A model generated the notes under the pieces. The model was not told where the DNA came from. It did not search any database and saw only the letters and a list, made by a program, of their open reading frames with translations. Below are positions 5,008 through 6,003 of a DNA stretch of 6,003 nt, piece by piece. Position 1 is the stretch's first letter. Each line of letters starts with the position of its first letter. A program made the translations under genes and the position numbers. Source of the stretch: SURF-32 sp964648365 (GTDB lineage: Bacteria > Planctomycetota > Phycisphaerae > UBA1845); NCBI GenBank assembly GCA_964648365.1, contig CAZYLK010000265.1:1-6003 (forward strand), read 5' to 3'.

Positions 5008-6003
5008 TCACTCAGCGGCCCCGCCTCGTGACACGGATTCCCGCGCGATCGCCAGGCGCAGAACGGCTCGCCACTCCGCGGCGCGGTCGGCGTGCCCGAG
5101 TCCCGGTTCCGCGGTGTCCCATGCTTCGTAGAGGCGAACCAGGTCGCCGGCCACCTGCTGGGCCGCATCCGTGTCGGCACCGACGGCGTCCCGCGTTCGC
5201 GTCCAGGCCTGCAGCAGATACTCGGCCGCCTCGGCATAGGCGCCGCGCTCGGTCAGGCATTGTCCCAGGCTGCGCAGGTGCCGCGCGTACTCCCAGCCGG
5301 GCAGCGACTCGGCGCCCAGCGCGACATTCTGGCGCAACATCTGTTCGGCCGCGTCGAGCCGTCCCGCGCTCATCAGGACCACACCCAGCACGTCGCGCGC
5401 GTACAGCGTCTGCACATGATCGCTGCCGTAGATGCGTTCGTAACCGGCGAACGCGTGACGGGCCATCGCCTCCGCGCCGCTGAGGTCTGCCTTCAAGCCC
5501 GCCAGCACGCGAGCCAGCGCCCGCTCCGCGCGGTAGGTCCATTCGTGCTCGGCCCCGCTGAATCGCCGGTGAGAGTTCAGTGCCTGCTCGCCGGCCTGGC
5601 GCGCTTCGGCCAGTTGGTCGCTCTGCCCCAGCGCCCAGCACAGGTAGACGCGCTGATAGGCCGTCAGTGGATGGTCGCGCCCGTAGACGGATTCGTAAGA
5701 CTGGACGGCCGTGCGCGCTGCCGCCACTGCGTCGCGGTAGCGCCCGGCATCAAAGAGGGCGTCGGCGACGCCCTCGGCGGCGCGGGCATACAGCCGCCGG
5801 GCGTCGGGACGGTCGGTCAGCGCTTTCATGGTTTCGGCGTTGATGCGAAGCGCCTCCGCCGCGCCGTCGTGATTGCTCAGCAGCCGGGCCAGTTCCAGCC
5901 GCAGACCGATCACACGCTCATCGTCGGGACCGGCCGCGGCGTCCGCGGCGTCGAAGAGTGTTCGCATGAGGCTGATCGCTTCATCCGGCCGCTTGAGCGC
6001 CTC
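5008..6003 (-). CDS. TPR-repeat protein, C-terminal part, probably tail of a Ser/Thr protein kinase
   Basis: The gene reads leftward and its frame is open to the right edge (E-A-L-K-R-P-D-E-A precedes the Met encoded at 5967-5965), so the start lies outside the window. The 331 codons visible are almost wholly alpha-helical repeats of about 42 residues. I count about seven, of the kinesin-light-chain TPR type: SYESVYGRDHPLTAYQRVYL, YERIYGSDHVQTLYARDVLG followed by LMSAGRLDAAEQML, and CLTERGAYAEAAEYLLQAW. The (Y/F)G.(D/E)H..T signature repeats three times, degenerate in one copy. The last segment, LVRLYEAWDTAEPGLGHADRAAEWRAVL, ends the array. In planctomycetes such arrays commonly follow an N-terminal Ser/Thr kinase domain, and the LYEAW...AAEW ending fits that group as I recall it. 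The kinase itself is not in this window. The role is probably protein-protein binding in signalling. It is transcribed toward the secreted-protein genes and ends 204 bases from them. Confidence 0.85.
   Translation of the reverse strand, partial: EALKRPDEAISLMRTLFDAADAAAGPDDERVIGLRLELARLLSNHDGAAEALRINAETMKALTDRPDARRLYARAAEGVADALFDAGRYRDAVAAARTAVQSYESVYGRDHPLTAYQRVYLCWALGQSDQLAEARQAGEQALNSHRRFSGAEHEWTYRAERALARVLAGLKADLSGAEAMARHAFAGYERIYGSDHVQTLYARDVLGVVLMSAGRLDAAEQMLRQNVALGAESLPGWEYARHLRSLGQCLTERGAYAEAAEYLLQAWTRTRDAVGADTDAAQQVAGDLVRLYEAWDTAEPGLGHADRAAEWRAVLRLAIARESVSRGGAAE

Noticed and set aside
5012..5641. - strand open frame of 209 codons overlapping the TPR gene
   Set aside because: It is an Arg/Gly-rich shadow in another frame. 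The TPR frame has clear repeats.

Overview
The window is GC-rich bacterial DNA and most resembles a planctomycete, possibly a Phycisphaerae-like lineage. Four things point there: an RHS protein end with a long loop between QRDP and the DG.(N/D)LY.YV motif; a secreted protein joining thrombospondin type 3 calcium repeats to a GACCLPD-type cysteine module; two signal peptides ending in ALA|Q; and a kinesin-light-chain-like TPR tail of the kind often found behind planctomycete Ser/Thr kinases. The assignment rests on recalled family patterns. No search was run.

Left part (1-2139, + strand): an RHS locus. It starts with the C-terminal end of an RHS protein that runs in from the left edge: the last of the conserved core, then a cysteine- and tryptophan-rich tip of about 200 residues. 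The tip's stop codon overlaps the possible start of a small putative lipoprotein (751-1395). Immediately after the lipoprotein stop, in the same frame, lies an orphan piece of RHS/YD-repeat core (1396-2139) with no proper start and no core end. The order tip, small partner gene, displaced core fragment is the classic layout of RHS loci that exchange their tips. Tip and lipoprotein use AT-richer codons than everything downstream.

Middle (2140-4803, + strand): a 270-bp spacer with a three-copy 27-bp tandem repeat and a run of eight T, then two secreted-protein genes that look like one transcription unit. The first (2410-3294) is an acidic exported protein with an HG...SC pattern like that of caspase-fold (clan CD) peptidases, and it is reminiscent of the DUF6345 group. 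The second (3361-4803) has a region resembling an FTP/PepSY protease propeptide, followed by calcium-binding repeats, a cysteine module and a C-terminal beta-type domain. One reading is a secreted enzyme with its propeptide or chaperone encoded separately. This is inference.

Right part (4804-6003): a 204-bp convergent spacer holds a strong GC-rich hairpin that could end transcription from both sides. Beyond it, on the - strand, is the C-terminal part of a TPR-repeat protein that continues past the right edge.

No tRNA, rRNA, CRISPR array, insertion sequence or convincing sigma-70 promoter was recognised.
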